DNA of 64,000 nt from Streptomyces sp. NRRL F-5126 (GTDB lineage Bacteria > Actinomycetota > Actinomycetes > Streptomycetales > Streptomycetaceae), in contig NZ_JOFZ01000006.1 in assembly GCF_000721265.1 (NCBI RefSeq), forward strand, positions 310,001 through 374,000, written 5' to 3'. The notes beneath the pieces are model-generated. The model was not told where the DNA came from, did not search any database, and saw nothing but the letters and a program-made list of their open reading frames with translations. Of this stretch, positions 7,250 through 14,404 are shown one piece after another. Every line of letters begins with the position of its first letter. Position 1 is the stretch's first letter. Position numbers and translations under genes: made by a program.

Positions 7250-8926
7250 CTACGCCAGTTCGTGGACGGCGCCGTCGTAGGAGGTGGCGAGGAAGCGGTC
7301 GGCGGCGGCGTCGTAGTGGAGGCTGGAGATGCCCGCGGTGGCGGGCCGGGTGACGCTCCACTCGCCGGTCGCCGTGTCGTGCACGGCGAGCGTGCCGAAG
7401 TAGGAGCCCGTCGCGATGCGCCGGCCGTCGCCCGAGGCCGCCACGCACTTGACCGAGTGGTCGTGCGGGGTGGGCACGACGGTGGCCGAGGTCCCCCGCC
7501 ACAGCCGCAGCGACAGGTCGCGGCTGACGCTGGCGAAGCGCCCGCCGGGCAGCGCCGCGCAACCGTTGGCGATCTTGCCGTGCGCCGCAGGCAGCCGGCC
7601 GGTCTCGGTGAGCGTGCCGGTGGAGAACCACGCCGCCGACGTGTCCGCGCAGACCGCGAACAGCGTCCCGTCCGCCACCGCGATCCCCTTCACGGCGTTG
7701 GTGTGCAGCTCCAGCGTCGCGACGTGCTCGACCCTGCCGTCCTCGACGCGCAGAACCAGGCCCTCACCGGTGTACGCGCCGACCACGACGTGCGGGACGC
7801 CGCCGCGTTCGAAGGCGGCCGCGCAGTTCAGCGGCGAGCGGTGTGCCAGCAGCACCGCACCGGTGTCGGCGTCGAAGAGCCGGCCGAGTTGGCCGCCCGT
7901 CAGCACCCTGCCGCCCGCGGCGATCAGGAAGTTGCACAGGCTGCCCGTCTCGGCCGCCGGCTTGCCGTCGACGTGGACGACGCCGCAGTCGCCGATCGTG
8001 TAGACGCGCCCTCGGGACACGGTGACGGCGTTGAGCGCGGGCGTCTGCTCCACGCCGTCCAGGTCCCACGCGTCGCGGACCGTGTCGTAGACCGCGTAGC
8101 AGGAGCCGAACGTGCCGAAGACCAGCGTGTCCTTGTCGAGGAAGGCGCAGGACCTCGGCCACACGGCCGCCGGCAGCGACGCGGTCCTGGCCAGGTCGGG
8201 CCTGCCGTCGGCGCCGATCCGCCAGATCTTCACCGTACGGTCGTAGCTGAGGCTGACCAGCGTGCCCGCGTCGGCGTTCCACACCAGGCGCTTGATGCCC
8301 GCCTCGTGGGCGGGGAAGCGCCTTGCCCCGCGCTCGGTGAGGCGCACGACCTCGCCCCGGTCGTTGCCCGCGTACACGAGGCCCGCGGCCGTGATGGCGA
8401 TGGTGTCCGTCTCGACCCCGTCGAGGTCGATGTCGGAGACGAGGGCGCCGGTCGTGAGCGACCAGCGCTTGACCGTGCCGTCGTCGCTGGAGGAGACCAG
8501 TTCGTCGGTGCCGGCGACCCACTCGGCCGAGATCACGTCCGCACTGTGCCCGGCGAAGCTCGCCACCAGCCTGCCGCCGTAGTCGTAGACGCGTACGCGG
8601 TGGTCACGCGACGCGGTGGCGACCAGTTCGCGCTCCGGGTGGCAGGCGGCCATCTCGACGTCGTCCTCGTGCCCGGAGAGCACCGCCCGCAGCACCAGGT
8701 CGGGCACCGACCACAGCCGCGCCGTGTAGTCGCTCGACGAGCTGAGCAGGTACCGGCCGTCCGGGGAGAACGCGACGTGGTTGGCGAGGTGGTCGTGCAC
8801 GGCGCGCGCGAGGGGCCGCCGTGTCGCCGCGTCCCACAGGATGACCTGGTTGTCGTAGCCGGCGGTGGCGACGTACCGGCCGCCGTGCGTGGCGATGCCG
8901 CTGATCGGTCCCTTGTGGCGGATCAA
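7250..8926 (-). CDS. WD40-repeat protein (ToxC-like), copy 2
   Basis: About 558 residues made almost entirely of WD40-type beta-propeller blades, probably two propellers. Recognisable repeats include GYDNQVILWDAAT, SSDYTARLWSV, SRDHRVRVYDY, SDDGTVKRWSL, SYDRTVKIWRI and SRDLSLRLWRG. No catalytic motif or export signal is seen. The start is a TTG whose last two bases are the first two of the upstream cyclohydrolase stop (TTGA overlap), with GGAAGGA eight bases upstream, so translation is coupled. A WD-repeat protein lies between GTP cyclohydrolase II and the FGE-like protein here in the same order I recall for toxB-toxC-toxD. Its job could be scaffolding or substrate binding. Confidence 0.87.
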   Translation of the reverse strand: MIRHKGPISGIATHGGRYVATAGYDNQVILWDAATRRPLARAVHDHLANHVAFSPDGRYLLSSSSDYTARLWSVPDLVLRAVLSGHEDDVEMAACHPERELVATASRDHRVRVYDYGGRLVASFAGHSADVISAEWVAGTDELVSSSDDGTVKRWSLTTGALVSDIDLDGVETDTIAITAAGLVYAGNDRGEVVRLTERGARRFPAHEAGIKRLVWNADAGTLVSLSYDRTVKIWRIGADGRPDLARTASLPAAVWPRSCAFLDKDTLVFGTFGSCYAVYDTVRDAWDLDGVEQTPALNAVTVSRGRVYTIGDCGVVHVDGKPAAETGSLCNFLIAAGGRVLTGGQLGRLFDADTGAVLLAHRSPLNCAAAFERGGVPHVVVGAYTGEGLVLRVEDGRVEHVATLELHTNAVKGIAVADGTLFAVCADTSAAWFSTGTLTETGRLPAAHGKIANGCAALPGGRFASVSRDLSLRLWRGTSATVVPTPHDHSVKCVAASGDGRRIATGSYFGTLAVHDTATGEWSVTRPATAGISSLHYDAAADRFLATSYDGAVHELA

Positions 8927-9642
8927 TGGCGTAGTCCTTCCATCGAGAGGGTGTGCGCGGTGACGGTCGCCTTCGCCTGCAAGTAGGCGGAGTTGTGCGC
9001 CGTCAGGTGGACGGCGGTCGCCACCACGCGGCGTACGCGGATGCCGCCGCGTTCCAGCTGGCGCCGCTTGTCGGGGTTGTTGGTGAGCAGGTCGATCTCG
9101 TCGTGCCCGAGCGCGCGGAGCATCTGGACGGCCGCGGTGTAGTCCCGCGCGTCGTCGTCCATGCCGAGTGCGCGGTTGGCGGCGTACGTGTCGAGGCCGT
9201 GGTCCTGGAGGCGGTAGGCGTCGAGCTTGTTGTAGAGGCCGATGCCGCGGCCCTCCTGGCGCAGGTAGAGCAGCACGCCGCCGACCGCGGCGATGCGGGT
9301 CAGCGCCTCGTCCAGCTGTGCACCGCAGTCGCAGCGCTCGGAGCCGAACACGTCGCCTGTGAGGCACTCGGAGTGCAGCCGCACCAGGGGGACGGCCGGA
9401 TGTGGGGGGCCGAGCAGCACGGCGAGGTGCTCGCACCCGTCCACGAGGTCGTGGAAGGTGGCCACGGTGGCCTGGTGGGTGCGATCCGCGCAGCGCAGCG
9501 GGACGGTGACGCTCGTGCGGACGCGTGCGGAGCCGCGGTCGGGGGCGCGGCCCTGTTCGCCGTCGTCAGGCGCCGGCGCCGGGCGCACCAGGCGCGGGTC
9601 GGCGCCTGCGGCCGAATCGCCGGTGCGTGCGGTCCTGTTCAT
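8923..9642 (-). CDS. GTP cyclohydrolase II (RibA/ToxB-like)
   Basis: About 239 residues; converts GTP to 2,5-diamino-6-ribosylamino-pyrimidinone phosphate with loss of formate and pyrophosphate, the first step of riboflavin and of 7-azapteridine (toxoflavin-type) synthesis. All hallmark residues are visible: the zinc ligands C93, C104 and C106 in RLHSECLTGDVFG and RCDCG, the LRQEGRGIGL loop, and DLLTNNPDKRRQLE. It is a stand-alone GCH II without the RibB half of the usual Streptomyces RibAB protein, and no other rib gene is nearby, so it likely serves a dedicated pathway rather than housekeeping riboflavin synthesis. Its ATG overlaps the MFS stop (ATGA). The 40-residue N-terminal tail is low-complexity. 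Confidence 0.92.
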   Translation of the reverse strand: MNRTARTGDSAAGADPRLVRPAPAPDDGEQGRAPDRGSARVRTSVTVPLRCADRTHQATVATFHDLVDGCEHLAVLLGPPHPAVPLVRLHSECLTGDVFGSERCDCGAQLDEALTRIAAVGGVLLYLRQEGRGIGLYNKLDAYRLQDHGLDTYAANRALGMDDDARDYTAAVQMLRALGHDEIDLLTNNPDKRRQLERGGIRVRRVVATAVHLTAHNSAYLQAKATVTAHTLSMEGLRH

Positions 9643-10961
9643 GTCGTCCCCCCGCTGGTGGCGTCGGCGACGGCTGGACGCGCGCCGGCCGGCGGGAGGC
9701 GGTCGGCGGCCTCCCAGGCGCGCCAGGTGCGGCGCAGGTAGCCGAGCGTGGACAGCGACAGCAGCCCGAGGACGCAGAACGCGCCCCGGACGCCCAGCGC
9801 GTGGCTGAGCGCGGGCGTCACCACGGGTGACAGCAGGGCCGCGCCGCCCGCGAGGAGGGACAGGAGCCCGGACGAGCGCCCCAGCACGTCCTGCGGGATG
9901 TATTTGACGCGCATCATCACCATGGTGCTCAGGACGGCCCCCTGGCCGAGGGCGCCGAGCACGAGCCCGCCGAGGAAGGCGGGCAGCAGCGGCGCGGCGA
10001 GCAGGAACAGCGTCAGGGTCCGCAGGACGGTGCCGAGCGTCAGCGACAGGTGCGGGCGGAAGGTGGCACGCTGGGCGACGAGCAGGTTGCCCACCAGCAT
10101 GAAGGCGTTCGACGCGAGGATCACCGCCGAGGACACGGCACTCGACATGTGCCAGTGGTGGCGCAGGTCGTAGACGAGCAGGGCCTGCAGGCCCGCGCCG
10201 CACACCAGCGACAGCACGACGTGGACGGCCGTGATGGTCAGCATGCGCGGGTCGGAGGCGACGGCGCGCCATCCCTCGCGCACCCCGTGCCCGGTGCGGG
10301 GCCGCGCGGCGGGCGCGCGCCGTTGGCGCGGTGGGTGGATCCCCATGAGCCACACGGCGATGGGCGCGGCGAAGGTGGTCGCGTTCAGCCACAGCAGGCC
10401 GGTGTAGCCGATCCACGGCAGGGTCGCCGTGGTCAGCAGCGGGCCCGTCACGGTGGTGGTGAAGAAGACGCTGTTGAGCGTGCCGCGTGCGCGGACCTTG
10501 CAGTCGGGGAACATCGACGGGACGCCGGTGATCCAGCCGGTGAGGTAGGCGGAGCCGCCCAGGGCGACCAGGAAGGCGCACCCGAAAAGCAGCCAGGTCG
10601 AGGCGTGGCCTGCCGTCACGCTCAGGTTCATGGCGACGGCGCCCGTCGCCTGGACCAGCAGTCCTGGCACCACCAGCACCCTCGGCCCCCAGCGGTCCGC
10701 GGCGGAGCCGAGCCACGGCCCGGCGACGAGGCTCAGCGGGACGGCCGCGGCCAGCAGGGACATCGACGCGAGGGACCCGGTGAGGTCGTAGACCATGAGG
10801 GGCAGCGCGGTGGCGTAGACGGCCTCCCCCACGTTGTTCAGCGCGTTGCCGGCGGCGAAGACGCGGAAGCGGGGGTCGCGCAGGGGGGAGGGTTCCTGCG
10901 GCTGGGCGGCGGGGGCCAGGGTGTCCCCCGGGGCGCGGGCGCTCTCCTCGTCACCGCTCAT
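9639..10961 (-). CDS. MFS transporter (probable product exporter)
   Basis: About 440 residues with roughly 12 hydrophobic segments and the N-terminal FAAGNALNNVGEAVYATALPL and GSAADRWGPRVLVV loops of drug-exporter MFS proteins of the MFS_3/enterobactin-exporter type. Both ends overlap neighbours by four bases: its ATG overlaps the stop of the first WD40 gene, and its stop overlaps the start of the cyclohydrolase gene. It is therefore embedded in the biosynthetic operon and is best read as the exporter or self-resistance pump for the product. Confidence 0.88.
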   Translation of the reverse strand: MSGDEESARAPGDTLAPAAQPQEPSPLRDPRFRVFAAGNALNNVGEAVYATALPLMVYDLTGSLASMSLLAAAVPLSLVAGPWLGSAADRWGPRVLVVPGLLVQATGAVAMNLSVTAGHASTWLLFGCAFLVALGGSAYLTGWITGVPSMFPDCKVRARGTLNSVFFTTTVTGPLLTTATLPWIGYTGLLWLNATTFAAPIAVWLMGIHPPRQRRAPAARPRTGHGVREGWRAVASDPRMLTITAVHVVLSLVCGAGLQALLVYDLRHHWHMSSAVSSAVILASNAFMLVGNLLVAQRATFRPHLSLTLGTVLRTLTLFLLAAPLLPAFLGGLVLGALGQGAVLSTMVMMRVKYIPQDVLGRSSGLLSLLAGGAALLSPVVTPALSHALGVRGAFCVLGLLSLSTLGYLRRTWRAWEAADRLPPAGARPAVADATSGGTT

Positions 10962-12889
10962 CGGGTGTCCGCGCTGTCGGCCTCTGCCTTCACTTCCAGC
11001 GTTCCGGTGACGGGGGTCCTGGGCAGCCACAACTCGCGCAGAGGCCGCAGGACTTGCTCGCGTGACGAGCGGTCGAGCCGATACAGGCGCAGGAAGCCGC
11101 CGCGCCCGCCGACGACGATGACCGGGGCGCCCGTGGAGTCGTGGAACGAGGCGATGCTCTTGGTGAAGTCGGGCAAGTCTTCGACGAATCCGATGAGTTC
11201 ACCGGTCTCGTAGTCGAAGGCGCCTAGCTGCATGCCGTAGGAGACGGCGCACAGGGTGCCGTCGATCAGTGTGGCGTTCTCCACGGTGTTGTCGAAGAGC
11301 TCGACGAACTGCCGGTCCATCTTCTCCGCGTCGGCGAGGTACTCCTTCACACCGCCCGAACCGGTCACCCGGATCCGCTCGCCGAACACGTCGAGCCGCT
11401 TGGGATAGCCGCCGAGGTCGATCTCCCACGTCACCTCGCCTGCCTCGTCGTACGCGCGCAGCAGGCCGTTGCGCGTGCCGAGCAGGCGCCGCCCGTCCGG
11501 GAGGTAGCCGCTGACCCAGGCCGAGGCCGGCAGGCCGGTGATCCGGCCCGTCTCCCGCCCGGTGCGTGCGTCCAGCTCGATGCCGCCGGTGTTGCACGCG
11601 GCGAGCAGCCGGGTCCCGTCGGGCGACAGCGCCAGCGTGTGGACGATGCCGGGCAGTTGCACGCTCCAGGCGCGGCGGTCCCCGCCCTCGGCGCGCAGCA
11701 CCTCGCGGGGCCAGGCGATGCCGAACCAGCCGTCCTCGGTGGGCAGTACGCGGCGGGTGAAGCCCGTGCCGCCCGTGTCGTGTGCGGCGAGGCTCAGTGC
11801 GGGGTGGCCGGGGCACCGTTCGACCACGTCGACGAGCGCCGCCCCGTCGTCCGTCGCGACGGCGAGCCGCCCGTCGCCGCCCGGCACGGGGCGGATGTCC
11901 CATGCACACTGGCGTGCGTAGCCGAGCCGGCCGATGAACACACCGTCGGGGTCGACCGTCGCGATCTCCCCGTCCTGGCCGAGTACGTGCACGGCGCCGC
12001 CTGCGGTGTCGACCGCGATGTCGAAGATCTGGTGGCTGAAGCCGCTGACGCGCTTGTCGATGCGCAGTTGGGGCGAGGTGTTGTCGTAGATGAGCAGTTC
12101 CCCGTCGAACCCGCCGACGTAGGCCTTGGAGTAGTCCGGCGAGAACGCCATCGCCTCGACGTCGTTGCGCGCGAACAGCGACCGCTCGACGACCTGCCCG
12201 TCGAGGCCGACCGTGGCCACGCCGTTGCGGATGGCGCGGTCGTCGCCGGTGCCGCCGTCGAGTGTGGCCCAGAGACGTCCGTGGCGGCCGTCGTACAGCA
12301 GGCGGTGGATGTTGGAGCTGTCGACCTGGCTCACGATCGGGAAGTCCAGGTCGTCGAGCGATCCGATGTACACCTTCCCGCTGCGGTCCGAGACGGCCTG
12401 CACGCCCGGCGCGTCGGTGCAGAACCATTCGAGACGGGCGAACTTCTGCGACCACGGCTGGACGCGTTCCACCGCGAAGGTGTCCAGGTCGAGCACGACG
12501 AGCTGGAAGTAGCCGTTGCTGAGGTAGACCTTGCCGTTGAAGACACCGATGCCGCGGACCATGGTGGGCGACGGCTCCTCGCCCTCCATCAGCAGCGACC
12601 TGTCGCAGGTGGCGGCGGCGTCGAGCCTGTCGACGAGCCGCAGCGTGGCCGCGTCCCAGCGCGAGACGGTGCCGCGTTTGTCGCGGGTGATGAGCCACCG
12701 CCCGGCGAGCGCCATCGCGAAGACGGGGTCGCCGGCCGGGTCCTGCGCGCGGGACGTGGCGCCGGACGAGGCGAGCACCCGAAGGTCCGTGTCCAGCAGG
12801 TGTACGTTGCCGAGCACGTCGGCGGCGAGCAGACCGCCGTCCGGCCGGCTGACGATACGAGTGATGCGCTCCGTGAGGGTCGGGGTCAT
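10958..12889 (-). CDS. WD40/beta-propeller protein (ToxC-like), copy 1
   Basis: About 643 residues of beta-propeller repeats, more divergent than copy 2; examples are GGLLAADVLGNVHLLD, KRGTVSRWDAAT, SDRSGKVYIGS, VGGFDGELLIYD and VVGGRGGFLRLYRL. No enzyme motif, signal peptide or membrane segment. The start ATG at 12889 has GGAAGGAG about 11 nt upstream; a longer frame exists but has no ribosome binding site. It is the first large gene after the 14-residue peptide ORF, 153 bp away, with a strong hairpin in between. Two different WD40 proteins in one short operon is unusual. Confidence 0.82.
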   Translation of the reverse strand: MTPTLTERITRIVSRPDGGLLAADVLGNVHLLDTDLRVLASSGATSRAQDPAGDPVFAMALAGRWLITRDKRGTVSRWDAATLRLVDRLDAAATCDRSLLMEGEEPSPTMVRGIGVFNGKVYLSNGYFQLVVLDLDTFAVERVQPWSQKFARLEWFCTDAPGVQAVSDRSGKVYIGSLDDLDFPIVSQVDSSNIHRLLYDGRHGRLWATLDGGTGDDRAIRNGVATVGLDGQVVERSLFARNDVEAMAFSPDYSKAYVGGFDGELLIYDNTSPQLRIDKRVSGFSHQIFDIAVDTAGGAVHVLGQDGEIATVDPDGVFIGRLGYARQCAWDIRPVPGGDGRLAVATDDGAALVDVVERCPGHPALSLAAHDTGGTGFTRRVLPTEDGWFGIAWPREVLRAEGGDRRAWSVQLPGIVHTLALSPDGTRLLAACNTGGIELDARTGRETGRITGLPASAWVSGYLPDGRRLLGTRNGLLRAYDEAGEVTWEIDLGGYPKRLDVFGERIRVTGSGGVKEYLADAEKMDRQFVELFDNTVENATLIDGTLCAVSYGMQLGAFDYETGELIGFVEDLPDFTKSIASFHDSTGAPVIVVGGRGGFLRLYRLDRSSREQVLRPLRELWLPRTPVTGTLEVKAEADSADTR

Positions 12890-13002
12890 GGGGAACGGTG
12901 CTCCTTCCGGGTGGGGCAGACGGGCGCGACGGCCGCCGTACCAAGGGAGAAGGCCGCAAAGGCACCTCGCCCAGGGACGGCGGCCGCCGCTCAATGGCGG
13001 GC

Positions 13003-13028
13003 CCGCGCCGGCCGGGTGGCCGGCGCGG
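13003..13028 (-). terminator. Strong hairpin directly after the 14-aa peptide ORF (attenuator candidate)
   Basis: Perfect 11-bp stem, CCGCGCCGGCC pairing with GGCCGGCGCGG, with a 4-nt loop, beginning 14 bp after the peptide stop codon and 114 bp before the first WD40 start. No U-tract follows. It could lower transcription into the large genes while leaving the peptide message abundant, as in many RiPP operons, or take part in leader-peptide attenuation. Confidence 0.6.
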
Positions 13029-13042
13029 CGCCCTCCGTCAGA

Positions 13043-13087
13043 TCAGCTGATCCAGGGCCACGGGGTGCAACGGACGATCTTGCGCAT
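13043..13087 (-). CDS. 14-residue peptide ORF (candidate RiPP precursor or leader peptide)
   Basis: Short ORF encoding MRKIVRCTPWPWIS. AGGAGGTG, an uninterrupted match to the 16S anti-Shine-Dalgarno sequence, lies 7 nt before its ATG and is among the best ribosome binding sites in the window. The sequence has a basic N-terminus and a Cys-Thr-Pro-Trp-Pro-Trp core; Cys-Thr/Ser-Pro is the first part of the CxPxR motif recognised by formylglycine-generating enzymes, and an FGE-like gene lies in the same operon, though the Arg is absent. Alternatives are an attenuation leader (two Trp, two Pro codons, followed by a hairpin) or chance. I recognise no known precursor family. It lies 183 bp after the FMN reductase stop and is followed by WD40, MFS, GCH II, WD40, FGE-like and HExxH genes. 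Confidence 0.55.
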   Translation of the reverse strand: MRKIVRCTPWPWIS

Positions 13088-13094
13088 GGGGGTT

Positions 13095-13102
13095 CACCTC
13101 CT
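13095..13102 (-). promoter_or_regulatory. Consensus ribosome binding site of the peptide ORF
   Basis: AGGAGGTG followed by AACCCCC and the ATG. It is the main reason to believe the 14-codon ORF is translated. Confidence 0.7.
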
Positions 13103-13126
13103 GTCGTGATCGGGCGGTAGCTGGGC

Positions 13127-13180
13127 GTGCCACCTGGCGGATGGCACATCTGGCGCTCCCCCGGCCTGGCAGGGGGGAGC
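13127..13180. promoter_or_regulatory. Two inverted repeats upstream of the peptide ORF
   Basis: GTGCCA-N9-TGGCAC (13127-13147) and a hairpin GCTCCCCC-N10-GGGGGAGC (13155-13180) lie between the FMN reductase stop and the peptide start. The first could be an operator, the second a weak terminator for the reductase gene. Neither assignment is more than inference. Confidence 0.35.
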
Positions 13181-13270
13181 AGGTCTTGGGGCGGCACAGG
13201 ACACGGGCGGGCTGTGCCGCGGGGCGGGAGCCGGGGTCGGCGTGCGGCCGGGCGGGCGGCGTCGCCCGGC

Positions 13271-13834
13271 TCAGGCCGACCCGGCGAGCGGCCGGGACGA
13301 CGCCAGCGAGTCGAGCAGTGCGCGGACACGGCCGGCCAGCACGGAGTCGAAGCGGGTCGGCTGCGGATCCCACAGCCAGTCCGCGCACGGCACGGCCAGC
13401 GGGTCGCCCACCGGCTCGGCCCCGCAGCGCATCAGGATGCCCCGGAGCCGCTCCTGGGCCGTGCGTCCGCCTTCGGGGCCGGGCGAGGCGCTGAGCGTGA
13501 CCACCGGTTTTCCGGTGAGCGGGCTGTCACCCCACGGGCGGGAGAGCCAGTCGAGGGCGTTCTGCAGGACGCCGGACGGCGCGCCGTTGTACTCGGGCGT
13601 CGCGATGGCCAGGCCGTCGCACTCCCCCACCGTCCTCTTGGCCCGCACCACCTCGGCCGGGGTGTCCACGACCTCTTTGTCACCGTCATAAAAGGGCAGG
13701 CGGCGAATATCGAGGAAGCTCGCCCGGAAATGCCCGGGGCTACTGTCGGCAACGCCTTCCGCGAGGGAAAGCAGACGCCGATTCAATGACTCACGGCGAA
13801 TACTTCCGCACATCAGTAGAAGCCGGTACGACAT
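13271..13834 (-). CDS. NADPH-dependent FMN reductase family protein
   Basis: Flavodoxin-fold FMN reductase of about 187 residues. The phosphate-binding loop reads MCGSIRRESLNRRLL, and the family signature TPEYNGAPSGVLQNALDWLSR is intact. Members reduce FMN, quinones or azo compounds with NAD(P)H and often feed reduced flavin to a partner oxygenase. Start ATG at 13834 with GGAGGGG upstream. It is first in the leftward group, 183 bp before the peptide ORF; being in the same direction and next to a GTP cyclohydrolase gene it may belong to the same pathway, though the gap and hairpin leave that open. Confidence 0.88.
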   Translation of the reverse strand: MSYRLLLMCGSIRRESLNRRLLSLAEGVADSSPGHFRASFLDIRRLPFYDGDKEVVDTPAEVVRAKRTVGECDGLAIATPEYNGAPSGVLQNALDWLSRPWGDSPLTGKPVVTLSASPGPEGGRTAQERLRGILMRCGAEPVGDPLAVPCADWLWDPQPTRFDSVLAGRVRALLDSLASSRPLAGSA

Positions 13835-13867
13835 CGCCCCTCCACGCTTTCACGAGGTGTTCCGCGC

Positions 13868-13887
13868 TGACATCAACAACGGTGTCA
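13868..13887. promoter_or_regulatory. Inverted repeat upstream of FMN reductase gene
   Basis: TGACATC-N6-GGTGTCA, arms pairing at six of seven positions, 34 bp upstream of the reductase start. A possible operator for the leftward group, perhaps for the HxlR protein; low confidence. Confidence 0.35.
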
Positions 13888-14262
13888 GAAGCCTCAGCGC
13901 GCTGTCCATGGGCACAGGGAGTCACCTGGGAAGATCAACGTTCAATAAAGGAAAAATCCCAGGTCGGAGCGGCACTCATCCGCAGTAACTCACCATTTCG
14001 TGGTAACCGGACCGCAGGTATCCTCGGCACAACCGACCGACCAAAACGTTTTTTCATGACCATGAAGGTGACAGCCCGTCACGCCCGTTTTTCCTGCTGC
14101 AATTGCACGGAGCAAAACGCGCCCCGATGCGCGCGTCGGACCCATTGCGCGAGTTGCCACGGAAAGGAACAGGCGATCCCCGCACGACCCCCGCACGGCC
14201 CCGGCACGGCCCCGGCGCGAGGGAGGCGGCCGATCGTGCGGGCCATCACGCCTGCCGACCGA
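13888..14262. other. Divergent intergenic region, no gene recognised
   Basis: About 570 bp separate the FMN reductase start from the permease start. The stretch 13930-14110 is unusually AT-rich for this genome (for instance AATAAAGGAAAAATCCC near 13945 and ACGTTTTTTC near 14045), suggesting promoters for both directions. Short frames exist on both strands but lack coding bias and ribosome binding sites. The right end carries a 33-bp perfect inverted repeat. Confidence 0.5.
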
Positions 14263-14295
14263 TGCGCACTTCGCGCATCTTGCGCGAAGTGCGCA
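14263..14295. promoter_or_regulatory. Perfect 15+15-bp inverted repeat, candidate DeoR operator
   Basis: TGCGCACTTCGCGCA, a 3-bp spacer, then its exact reverse complement TGCGCGAAGTGCGCA. It ends 109 bp before the permease start. Long symmetric sites upstream of a sugar-acid operon that ends in its own DeoR gene suggest the operator of that regulator; it could also fold as an mRNA hairpin. Confidence 0.6.
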
Positions 14296-14404
14296 CGACG
14301 CCTACTCTCCACTCTCATCGACGGAACGCGCCGTTCCCCTTCCCTTGGGAGACGCGTGCCGCATCGCCGACACTCGCATGGGGTCGATAGAAGGCAGGGC
14401 CGCA

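Noticed and set aside
13043..13087. Peptide as a known class (biarylitide, microcin C-like, mycofactocin, PQQ)
   Set aside because: No P450 with a pentapeptide, no ThiF/MccB-type adenylating enzyme and no radical SAM protein in the cluster, and the sequence does not fit any of those precursors.
12991..13388. Minus-strand frames of about 112-116 residues across the peptide ORF and hairpin
   Set aside because: Pro/Arg-rich composition without a ribosome binding site or family motif; the 14-codon ORF has the only good ribosome binding site.
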